Origin: an uncultured Bacilli bacterium | GTDB taxonomy: Bacteria; Bacillota_I; Bacilli_A; RF39; UBA660 | DNA length: 64,000 bases | NCBI GenBank assembly: GCA_934096805.1 | Contig: CAKOMW010000001.1 | Location: forward strand, 186,001 to 250,000 | Reading direction: 5' to 3' | In this document: positions 57,547 to 64,000 of the stretch, piece after piece | Layout of the letters: each line of letters opens with the position of its first letter | Position numbering within the stretch: position 1 is the stretch's first letter | Made by a program: the position numbers and the translations under genes | Notes under the pieces: model-generated | Database searches by the model: none | The model's input: only the letters and a program-made list of their open reading frames with translations | What the model was told of the DNA's origin: nothing

Positions 57547-59470
57547 AATTTTCTCCTTTCGTTGGCTCTGTTCCATTTATGTAGTATAGTATTTTTTTAT
57601 GGGTACTTTCGTTTGTTGCTGGTTCTCCGGTTATGGGATCCATTAAAACGCCAATTACAGTGGGTGGTATTTTATACCAACTATTTTTTTTGTCTTTTAG
57701 GAATGTTTCCATGGCATAGGACCATGATTTTTTATTTTTTGTTACATCATTATTGGTGATGTTTTTATTGTTATCGTATCCTGTCCATGATACTAATACA
57801 TATTCGGGAGTGTATCCAATTATCCATGAATCTGTGTCAGTGCTTCCACTTTTTATGGCGTATTTATTGGTTAGGTCAGAAATCATACTATAGCAGGTGG
57901 GATAGGTGTAATCTATTAGTTCTTTGTCGTAGGATCCTGTTAGTAGTTCGCTTATTATGAAGGTGATTGCAGGGTCTAGGATTTGTTCTTCTTTTTCTTT
58001 GTATTCATATAAAACGTTACCATTGATGTCTTCAATTTTTTCTATTATGTGGGGTTTTACTTTTTTTCCTTCATTTGATAGTGTTGTATAGGCTGTTGCA
58101 AGTTCTTTTGGGCTTGTTTCAAATGTTCCTAGTGGAGTTGAGGGGAGCTCTTTTATGTCAGAGTTTATTCCTACTTTTTTAAGGGTATTTACTAGCTCAT
58201 CTTGTCCTAGGAATAGATGTGTTTTTACGGCAAAGATATTATCAGAGTATGCTAGTGCTGTTGCTAGGGTGATTTCTTTTCCTGCGTATATATTACCATA
58301 GTTTTTTGGAGAATATGTTTGGTTGTTGTCGAAGTTAAATGTTGTTTTGTTGCTTAAGAATTTTGTGGTGGAAGTAAATCCCTTTTCAATTGCTTTGTAG
58401 TATAAAAATGGTTTTACAGTTGAACCTGGTTGTCTTTTGGCATTTGTAGCGCGGTTGTATTGTGAATATCCGTAGTCGGTTCCTCCGATTAAGCCAATTA
58501 TTCCTCCAGTTTTTGAGTTCATCATTATTTTTGCTGTTTGTGCATCTTCGTTTGTATATTTTTTTGTGCTTTCATCTAGGCTTTTTTGGGCATTTATGTC
58601 TAATGCTGTGTATATTTTTATACCACCAGTTTCTAGATAGCTTTTTGGCATTTCGTTTAAATTATATAGTTCTTCCATTGTGGCATCATAATAGTATAAT
58701 AATGATGTTAAATTGCTGTTTTCTTTTTTATTACTTAGTTTTATATCTTCTTTTAAAGATTTTTCATATTCATCTTTGGTTATGTATTTGTTTTTATACA
58801 TTCTTTCTAGGACAACTTTTTGTCTTTGTTTTGATTGGGTATAGTTGTCTATTGGTGAATAATTTGCTGGTGAATTTGGAATTCCTGCAAGAATTGCGGC
58901 TTGAGCTAGGGTTAAGTCTTTTACGTCTTTATCAAAGTAGTATTTACTTGCGTTTGCTATTCCGTACATTCCATGTCCATAGTTTATTGTGTTTAAGTAT
59001 CCTTCAAGAATTTCATCTTTTTTGTAGTGGGTTTCTAATTCAAATGTTATCCACATTTCTTTGTATTTTCTTTTCCAACTTTTAGAAAAGTCTAAGAAGA
59101 GATTTTTGGCGTATTGTTGGGTTATGGTTGATGCTCCTTGAACTAGATCTTTGTGTTTTATATTTTCATATATGGCTTTGGTTATTCTTAAGTAGTCGAA
59201 GCCTTTGTGTTTGTAAAAGTTTTTGTCTTCAACTGATATGGTTGCTTCTTTTATGTAGTTTCCCATGTTTTCTAGATTAACCCATTCTTCGCTTCCGTTT
59301 CCTTGAAAGGTTAATTGTTGTTTGTTGTCGTATAGGTAAAATTTGTTGGCACTTTTTATGTCCATTTTTGGTGTGATAAGAGCGTAGAGGTATCCAATTA
59401 TGTTACATGTTACAAAAAAAATTATAAGAATTACAAAGATTTTTAGTATTATTTTTCCTAATTTTTTCAT
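57521..59470 (-). CDS. Class A penicillin-binding protein (transglycosylase-transpeptidase)
   Basis: 649 aa, similar to Bacillus PbpG/PbpF types. An N-terminal membrane anchor (about 7-30) is followed by glycosyltransferase family 51 motifs SVEDKNFYKHKGFDYLR, GASTITQQYAKNLFL, and the transpeptidase with RQPGSTVKPFLYY (catalytic Ser), SDN (ALAYSDNIFAVK) and KSGST in place of KTG. It polymerises and cross-links peptidoglycan. Start ATG at 59468-59470 after AAAGGTGAAG. PbpG in Bacillus acts in spore engulfment-stage wall synthesis. The exact orthology is not settled. Confidence 0.93.
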   Translation of the reverse strand: MKKLGKIILKIFVILIIFFVTCNIIGYLYALITPKMDIKSANKFYLYDNKQQLTFQGNGSEEWVNLENMGNYIKEATISVEDKNFYKHKGFDYLRITKAIYENIKHKDLVQGASTITQQYAKNLFLDFSKSWKRKYKEMWITFELETHYKKDEILEGYLNTINYGHGMYGIANASKYYFDKDVKDLTLAQAAILAGIPNSPANYSPIDNYTQSKQRQKVVLERMYKNKYITKDEYEKSLKEDIKLSNKKENSNLTSLLYYYDATMEELYNLNEMPKSYLETGGIKIYTALDINAQKSLDESTKKYTNEDAQTAKIMMNSKTGGIIGLIGGTDYGYSQYNRATNAKRQPGSTVKPFLYYKAIEKGFTSTTKFLSNKTTFNFDNNQTYSPKNYGNIYAGKEITLATALAYSDNIFAVKTHLFLGQDELVNTLKKVGINSDIKELPSTPLGTFETSPKELATAYTTLSNEGKKVKPHIIEKIEDINGNVLYEYKEKEEQILDPAITFIISELLTGSYDKELIDYTYPTCYSMISDLTNKYAIKSGSTDTDSWIIGYTPEYVLVSWTGYDNNKNITNNDVTKNKKSWSYAMETFLKDKKNSWYKIPPTVIGVLMDPITGEPATNESTHKKILYYINGTEPTKGENYDKKEKEQ

Positions 59471-59542
59471 GGCTTCACCTTTTTTCTCTTTAATAGTTTG
59501 AAAAAAAATAAAAAAAATATGTACTTTTTTTCTGTTTAATAT

Positions 59543-59548
59543 TATAAT
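59543..59548 (+). promoter_or_regulatory. -10 element upstream of the 59569 gene
   Basis: TATAAT preceded by AATAT, 20 nt before the ATG. It is divergent from the PBP gene. Confidence 0.4.
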
Positions 59549-59568
59549 CTTATGGAAAAGAGGTCTTT

Positions 59569-59916
59569 ATGGAAAAAATTAATGTATATATATGTGTAAA
59601 TGATTATAAAATAAGTACTGCAGGTGAGTTATGTGACGGAATAGTGACCTGTTCTGATGGTTTATCTAAAATTAGTTATGATATTAACAAAAAAATGTTA
59701 ATAAAGGAAGATTCTGAGGTTAAAATTGTTCTTGATTTTGATAAATGCGAAGTTAGGATATGTTTGGCTAAGAATGATTCTTTATTTATTAACAAAATGA
59801 TGTTAAAAAGTTATTGTTTTTTGGAGAATCAGATAAGAATTGTGTATTTGCTTGATGAAAAAATATATAATTTACTAATTATGTATGAAAATGAAGAAAA
59901 AGTACTTGAAAAATAA
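59569..59916 (+). CDS. Conserved hypothetical protein, possibly DUF1934 (YwiB-like)
   Basis: 115 aa, no membrane segment, predicted almost all beta strand (KINVYICVNDYKIS, GLSKISYDINKKMLI, EVKIVLDFDKCEVRICL, QIRIVYLLDEKIYNLLIMYE). The strand pattern and its place shortly upstream of rpoE suggest the DUF1934/YwiB lipocalin-like family of Firmicutes, but similarity is weak by eye. Ribosome site AAAAGAGG. Confidence 0.5.
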   Translation: MEKINVYICVNDYKISTAGELCDGIVTCSDGLSKISYDINKKMLIKEDSEVKIVLDFDKCEVRICLAKNDSLFINKMMLKSYCFLENQIRIVYLLDEKIYNLLIMYENEEKVLEK

Positions 59917-60006
59917 ATGAAATTAATGTATAAATATGTAGTGGATGCATATGGATTTTTAATACATATAATATTTTAAATAATAAATTTGAAAGGATGT
60001 ATCGAA

Positions 60007-60447
60007 ATGAAAGTGAATAAGTTAAAAAAAGAGGAATTAGAAGTTATGTCGTATAATGATATCGCTAATTTATTGCTTAATGAAGAAAGTAAACAAAATA
60101 CTGCAGTTTTATTTAAGAAGATAGTTGATTTGTTAGAGCTTTCTACTTCTACTTACGAGAGTAAAATTGGTGATTTTTATACTTCGATGAGTAATGATAA
60201 GAGATTTATTATGTTAGATGATGGAACTTGGGATCTTCGTAAGAATCATAAGTCTAGTGTTAGTTTAGATAGTAATATAGATGATTATGACGATGATGAT
60301 TCTGATGAACTTTATGATGATTATGAATCTTCGTTTGAAGAAGACAATTATGATGATAATGATCAAGATGATGATATTTCTGATGTTACTGAAGAATACA
60401 AGAATCTTGTTATTGTTGATGAAGAAGATTTAGAAAATGAACAATAA
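60007..60447 (+). CDS. rpoE: RNA polymerase delta subunit
   Basis: 146 aa. The N-terminal HARE-HTH domain (residues ~10-75: SYNDIANLLLNEESKQNTAVLFKKIVDLLELS, DFYTSMSNDKRFIMLDDGTWDLR) is followed by an acidic Asp/Glu-rich tail (about 85-146). Delta helps core polymerase recycling and sets sensitivity to initiating NTPs. Start ATG at 60007 after AAAGGATG. Firmicute-specific, which supports the host assignment. Confidence 0.94.
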   Translation: MKVNKLKKEELEVMSYNDIANLLLNEESKQNTAVLFKKIVDLLELSTSTYESKIGDFYTSMSNDKRFIMLDDGTWDLRKNHKSSVSLDSNIDDYDDDDSDELYDDYESSFEEDNYDDNDQDDDISDVTEEYKNLVIVDEEDLENEQ

Positions 60448-60473
60448 TTTTATTTATTGTTTGAGGTGATATT

Positions 60474-61535
60474 ATGATAGATAGATTGGAAAATATATTA
60501 AAGAAGTATAATGAGCTTACTGACGAGATTTCAAAGCCAGAGGTAATTTCTGATATTAGTCTTCTTACTAAGTTATCCAAGGAGCATAGTACTTTGTCTG
60601 AAGTTGTTACTGTTTATAAAAAGTATAAGGAAGTTATTGGTTTAATTAGTGATGATGAGGAGTTACTCAATGATAGTGAGCTTAAGGATATTGCTAAAGA
60701 AGAACTTTCTTCTTTATATGAGCTTAAGGAGTCTTTGGAAAAAAACTTGGAAATTTTGCTTCTTCCTAAGGATGAAAATGATGGTAAGAATGTAATAATG
60801 GAAATACGTGGTGCTGCTGGTGGAGATGAGGCTAATATTTTTGCTGGAGATCTTTTTCGTATGTATCAAAAGTATGCTGAGTCTCTTGGGTATAAAATTG
60901 AGGTTTTGAATGCAGTTGATGGTACGAATGGCGGTTTTTCTCAGATAGAGTTTATGGTAAAAGGTGAAGGTGCTTATTCAAGACTTAAGTATGAAAGTGG
61001 TGCTCATAGGGTGCAAAGGATACCTGTTACAGAATCGCAAGGAAGAGTTCATACTAGTACTGCTACAGTGGTAGTGATGCCAGAGCAAGAGGATTTGGAA
61101 ATTGAAGTTAAAGAGTCTGACATAAAGGTTGACGTTTATCGAAGTGGTGGTGCCGGAGGACAAAGTGTTAATACTACTGATAGTGCGGTTAGAATGACAC
61201 ATTTGCCTACTGGAATAGTTGTTACATGTCAGAATGAAAGAAGCCAATTACAAAATAAAGAAAAGGCGTTACAAATACTTAAAACTAAGATTTATGAGGA
61301 AACTATTAGAAAGCAAGAAGAAGAACAGGGTGCTTCTAGAAGGAGTAAGATAGGAACTGGGGATAGATCGGAAAAGATTAGAACTTATAACTATCCTCAA
61401 AATAGGGTTACTGATCATAGAATAGGTCTTACTTTGAATAAGTTAGATAGAATTATGGAGGGTGATCTTGGTGATGTTATTGATGCTCTTATAAATGAAG
61501 ACCAAAAGAGGAAACTTTCAGAAAATGAAGATTAG
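60474..61535 (+). CDS. prfA: Peptide chain release factor 1
   Basis: 353 aa. It recognises UAA/UAG; the tripeptide region RIPVTESQGRVHTS has PVT, the RF1 type. The catalytic GGQ is in YRSGGAGGQSVNTTDSAVR. Presence of RF1 beside TGA-terminated genes agrees with the standard code. Ribosome site GAGGTGAT. Overlaps prmC by 11 nt. Confidence 0.97.
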   Translation: MIDRLENILKKYNELTDEISKPEVISDISLLTKLSKEHSTLSEVVTVYKKYKEVIGLISDDEELLNDSELKDIAKEELSSLYELKESLEKNLEILLLPKDENDGKNVIMEIRGAAGGDEANIFAGDLFRMYQKYAESLGYKIEVLNAVDGTNGGFSQIEFMVKGEGAYSRLKYESGAHRVQRIPVTESQGRVHTSTATVVVMPEQEDLEIEVKESDIKVDVYRSGGAGGQSVNTTDSAVRMTHLPTGIVVTCQNERSQLQNKEKALQILKTKIYEETIRKQEEEQGASRRSKIGTGDRSEKIRTYNYPQNRVTDHRIGLTLNKLDRIMEGDLGDVIDALINEDQKRKLSENED

Positions 61536-62337
61536 GGATGTTATTTATAAAAATGATAAGATAAATCTAGATAAAAAAAGACTTGCTATGGGGCAAGTTT
61601 TATCTTTATCTAACGTGGATTTGTCTTTGAAGCTTGATGACTCTTTGTCTTTGGGTTGCTATATTAAGTATAAGAGTGTTCTTAGAAAGCTTGTGCGAGG
61701 GGTACCTATTCAATATATTTGTCATAAAGCATATTTTTATAATAGATGGTTTAAGGTTAATAGAAATACTTTAATTCCTAGAGTTGAGACGGAATATTTG
61801 GTTCTTGAAACTAAGAAGTTGATTGATAAGTATTTTTCTTCTGATGTTAGTATTCTTGATATTGGTACTGGCAGTGGAATTATTGCAATTACTCTTGCTT
61901 CTTTTAGTGATAAGTATGATGTTTGTGCTACTGATATTTCGTCTTCGGCTTTAAAAGTTGCTAAGTATAATGACAATCTTTCTCAGGTTAAGTTTATTCA
62001 TACTGATTTGTATAAGGGTATTGATAGAAAGTTTGATGTTGTTATTAGTAATCCACCTTATATAAAGGAGGGGTCTTGTTTTGTGTCTTCTTCTGTTGAT
62101 AAGTATGAACCGCATATTGCTCTTTATGGTGGTGATGATGGGCTTTTATTTTATAGAAGAATTTTTAAAGATATTAAGAGTATTGTTAATAAGAAAAATA
62201 TTATTTGTTTTGAAACTGGTGAGAATCAAAATGATTTGATTGAGGAGATGGCTTTTGATTATTTTCCTGATGCAAAAATTATTAAGAAAAATGATTTGAA
62301 TGGTTTTAATAGATATATTTTTATAATAAATGAATAA
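61525..62337 (+). CDS. prmC: PrmC (HemK), release-factor glutamine methyltransferase
   Basis: 270 aa. It methylates the GGQ glutamine of RF1/RF2. SAM motif SILDIGTGSGIIAITLA, catalytic VISNPPYIKEG, and the N-terminal helical domain with PIQYICHKAYFYNRWFKVN and TLIPRVETEYLV. The start is ATG at 61525 within prfA (11-nt overlap). An earlier in-frame ATG at 61495 has no ribosome site. prfA-prmC-spoIIR is the Bacillus order. Confidence 0.95.
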   Translation: MKIRDVIYKNDKINLDKKRLAMGQVLSLSNVDLSLKLDDSLSLGCYIKYKSVLRKLVRGVPIQYICHKAYFYNRWFKVNRNTLIPRVETEYLVLETKKLIDKYFSSDVSILDIGTGSGIIAITLASFSDKYDVCATDISSSALKVAKYNDNLSQVKFIHTDLYKGIDRKFDVVISNPPYIKEGSCFVSSSVDKYEPHIALYGGDDGLLFYRRIFKDIKSIVNKKNIICFETGENQNDLIEEMAFDYFPDAKIIKKNDLNGFNRYIFIINE

Positions 62338-62377
62338 ATCTTTTATATTTGTATCATTATGTATGTAGGTGATATAA

Positions 62378-62905
62378 ATGAAAAGATTTTTTCTTATATT
62401 GATTTGTTTTTTAGTACTTGTTATTTATGTTAATAAGTTTAATTCTAATTATTATGTTATTCCTGATGATTCAATTAGGATAAGGATTATTGCTAATAGT
62501 GATAGTTTTGATGATCAATATATTAAGATAAAGATTAAACAACTTATTGAACCTGTTATTTCTTCTGATCTTAAGGATAGTACTTCTTTGGAAGAATCGC
62601 GTTTGGTTGTTCTTGATAATTTAGATAAATATAATAGCTTGATAGGTAACTACTTAAAAAAAGGCAATTATAACCAAAAGTTCTCTATTAATTATGGAGA
62701 TAATTATTTTCCTGAAAAGGAATATAAGGGTGTTAAGTATGAGAGTGGTTATTATGAATCACTTGTTATTAAGCTTGGTGAGGCTAAAGGGGAAAATTGG
62801 TGGTGTGTTATGTTTCCTCCGATTTGTTCTTTAGAAGTGGAGGAGAATGATGATATTCAGTATAAGGTTTTTGTTAAAGAATTGTTTGATAAGTATATGA
62901 AATAA
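62378..62905 (+). CDS. spoIIR: Stage II sporulation protein R
   Basis: 175 aa (Bacillus ~224). An N-terminal signal anchor (about 4-18) precedes SIRIRIIANSDSFDDQYIKIKIK, and the signature GENWWCVMFPPICSLE is the SpoIIR hallmark. It is made in the forespore and triggers SpoIIGA to activate sigma-E in the mother cell. It directly follows prmC as in Bacillus. Ribosome site AGGTGAT. Confidence 0.94.
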   Translation: MKRFFLILICFLVLVIYVNKFNSNYYVIPDDSIRIRIIANSDSFDDQYIKIKIKQLIEPVISSDLKDSTSLEESRLVVLDNLDKYNSLIGNYLKKGNYNQKFSINYGDNYFPEKEYKGVKYESGYYESLVIKLGEAKGENWWCVMFPPICSLEVEENDDIQYKVFVKELFDKYMK

Positions 62906-63079
62906 AAAAGTTTTGATATTTTCTTAAATGTTTAACTTTAGAGTAAATATAATAATTAACTTAGTAAGACGTTTTATTTGTTAAAAAAACTGATGTTTTT
63001 GCTAAAATAAAGGAAAAAAGAGGGTTAAAGCTTTCTTTTTTTTTTTATTTGTTGTAAAATATTTGTTGGAGGGATTAAC

Positions 63080-64000
63080 ATGGCGATTTTAAAAAAGATG
63101 ATAGATCATGAATATAAAGAACTTAGAAGATTTGAAAAGATTGCGAATCAAATAGAAGAACTTGATTCTGAGTATCAAAAATTAAGTGATGAAGAATTAA
63201 AAAATAAAACTATAGAGTTTAGAAAAAGACTTAGTGAAGGAGAAACTTTAGAGGATATTAAGGTTGAAGCTTTTGCTACTGCTAGAGAAGCATGCTACAG
63301 AGTTATTGGAGAAAAACCTTATCATGTTCAATTAGTTGGAGGTCTTGCACTTCATTATGGTAATATTGCTGAAATGAAGACTGGAGAAGGTAAGACTCTT
63401 ACTTCTGTGCTTCCAGCTTATTTAAATGCTCTTGGAGGAGAAGGTGTACATATTATTACGGTTAATGAGTATTTAGCTACTCGTGATTCTTCTTGGATGG
63501 GGCAAATTCATAATTTTTTGGGACTTACAGTTGGTCTTAATTTAAGGGATCTTAATCCTAGTGAAAAAAGAGAACAATATGATTGTGATATTTTGTATTC
63601 TACAAATAATGAAATTGGTTTTGATTATTTGAGAGATAATATGGCAATTAGAAAGGAAGATAGAGTACTTCAAAGAGGTCTTAATTATGCCATTATCGAT
63701 GAAGTTGATTCGGTATTAATTGATGAGGCTAGAACACCACTTATTATATCGGGGGGATTTCTTGAAAGTAAGAATCTTTACTTGGAAGCTGATAAGTTTG
63801 TTAAGCGTTTAAAAAAAGAAAAGTCTTATACTTATGATGCTAAGTTGAAGAGAGTAAGTCTTACAGATGAAGGTGTTAAGGAAGCTGAAGATTATTTTAA
63901 ACTAAAGAATCTTTATGATTTAGATAATTCTACTTTAGTTCATTTTATTAATCAAGCTCTTCATGCTAACTATTCAATGAAGAAGGATTTTGATTATGTT
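63080..64000 (+). CDS. secA: Preprotein translocase ATPase SecA (partial, cut by right edge)
   Basis: 307 codons visible, of ~800 usual. It drives secretion through SecYEG. The N-terminus MAILKKMIDHEYKELRRFEKIANQI leads to nucleotide-binding domain 1: AEMKTGEGKTLTSVLPAYLNAL (Walker A), VHIITVNEYLATRD, STNNEIGFDYLRDNM and IDEVDSVLIDEARTPLIISG (Walker B). ATG at 63080 with TGGAGGG upstream. Confidence 0.97.
   Translation, partial: MAILKKMIDHEYKELRRFEKIANQIEELDSEYQKLSDEELKNKTIEFRKRLSEGETLEDIKVEAFATAREACYRVIGEKPYHVQLVGGLALHYGNIAEMKTGEGKTLTSVLPAYLNALGGEGVHIITVNEYLATRDSSWMGQIHNFLGLTVGLNLRDLNPSEKREQYDCDILYSTNNEIGFDYLRDNMAIRKEDRVLQRGLNYAIIDEVDSVLIDEARTPLIISGGFLESKNLYLEADKFVKRLKKEKSYTYDAKLKRVSLTDEGVKEAEDYFKLKNLYDLDNSTLVHFINQALHANYSMKKDFDYV

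Noticed and set aside
60250..60400. Asp/Glu-coding repetitive stretch (GATGAT runs)
   Set aside because: This is the normal acidic tail of the RNA polymerase delta subunit, not a tandem-repeat element.
1..64000. CRISPR array, phage, insertion sequence, tRNA or rRNA genes
   Set aside because: No regularly spaced repeats, transposase, integrase, tRNA cloverleaf or rRNA sequence was seen on either strand.
1..64000. Mycoplasma-type code 4 (TGA as Trp), suggested by the AT richness
   Set aside because: Conserved Trp positions use TGG (for example in metG and spoIIR) and several genes end naturally at TGA (holB, ricT, sipW-operon end, tatD).

Overview
The window is a very AT-rich, gene-dense chromosomal segment centred on a replication origin. 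Many genes end in TGA and Trp is TGG where it can be checked, so the code looks standard and the organism is not a code-4 mycoplasma. Gene order follows the Bacillus origin region closely. SpoVT, BofA, SpoIIR, YabG, YabP, YabQ, SpoVG and GerQ are all present, which points to an endospore-forming (or ancestrally spore-forming), low-GC member of the Bacilli. The many small or shortened proteins suggest an uncultured, host-associated lineage, but that part is inference. No phage, insertion sequence, CRISPR array, rRNA or tRNA was seen.

Layout: (1) 1-9031, mostly leftward: parA (cut by the left edge), a noc-type ParB paralogue, rsmG, mnmG, mnmE, then jag, yidC, rnpA and rpmH, with one rightward PIG-L-type gene inserted. 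(2) 9032-18355: oriC with TTATTAACA boxes, then dnaA, dnaN, a comK-family gene, recF, gyrB, gyrA. (3) 18356-19896: SRP RNA, tadA, and a non-coding centromere-like zone with five parS sites and two Noc-binding palindromes. (4) 19897-31634: dnaX, ybaB, recR, bofA, holB, ricT, pth, mfd, spoVT, a T-box leader with metG, a small membrane protein, tatD. (5) 31663-36384: a 3D-domain-like protein, then three TasA/camelysin-like proteins, a SipW-type signal peptidase and two unknown membrane-associated proteins. (6) 36455-44048: ksgA, a class B sortase, yabG, veg, spoVG, yabP, yabQ, divIC, tilS, ftsH. (7) 44283-46908: a thioester-domain, SpaA-repeat surface protein with its own sortase. (8) 47033-55803: rpsF/ssb/rpsR with a structured leader, a minimal GdpP-like phosphoesterase, rplI, dnaB, an M23 peptidase, walJ, rlmH, an AGCS symporter, ung. 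(9) 55800-59470: a mostly leftward block (LemA-like, gerQ, a small unknown gene, class A PBP) with pduL pointing right. (10) 59569-64000: a possible DUF1934 gene, rpoE, prfA, prmC, spoIIR, and secA cut by the right edge.

How the parts fit: the strongest story is origin organisation. The gene between rsmG and parA has the Noc rather than ParB specificity residues. About 18 kb away are five copies of TGTTTCACGTGAAACA-type parS and two copies of ATTTCCCGGGAAAT, the known Noc target. So parA, a parB presumably just beyond the left edge, noc and both sets of target sites form one segregation and nucleoid-occlusion system around oriC. Most parS sites sit inside longer perfect palindromes whose arms differ from site to site. 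Three are preceded at nearly constant distance by AAATTGTTAATAA, which contains the DnaA-box-like 9-mer. The second theme is surface display: a TasA/SipW-type fibre operon, a class B sortase and a thioester adhesin with its sortase are all inserted into otherwise conserved housekeeping order.
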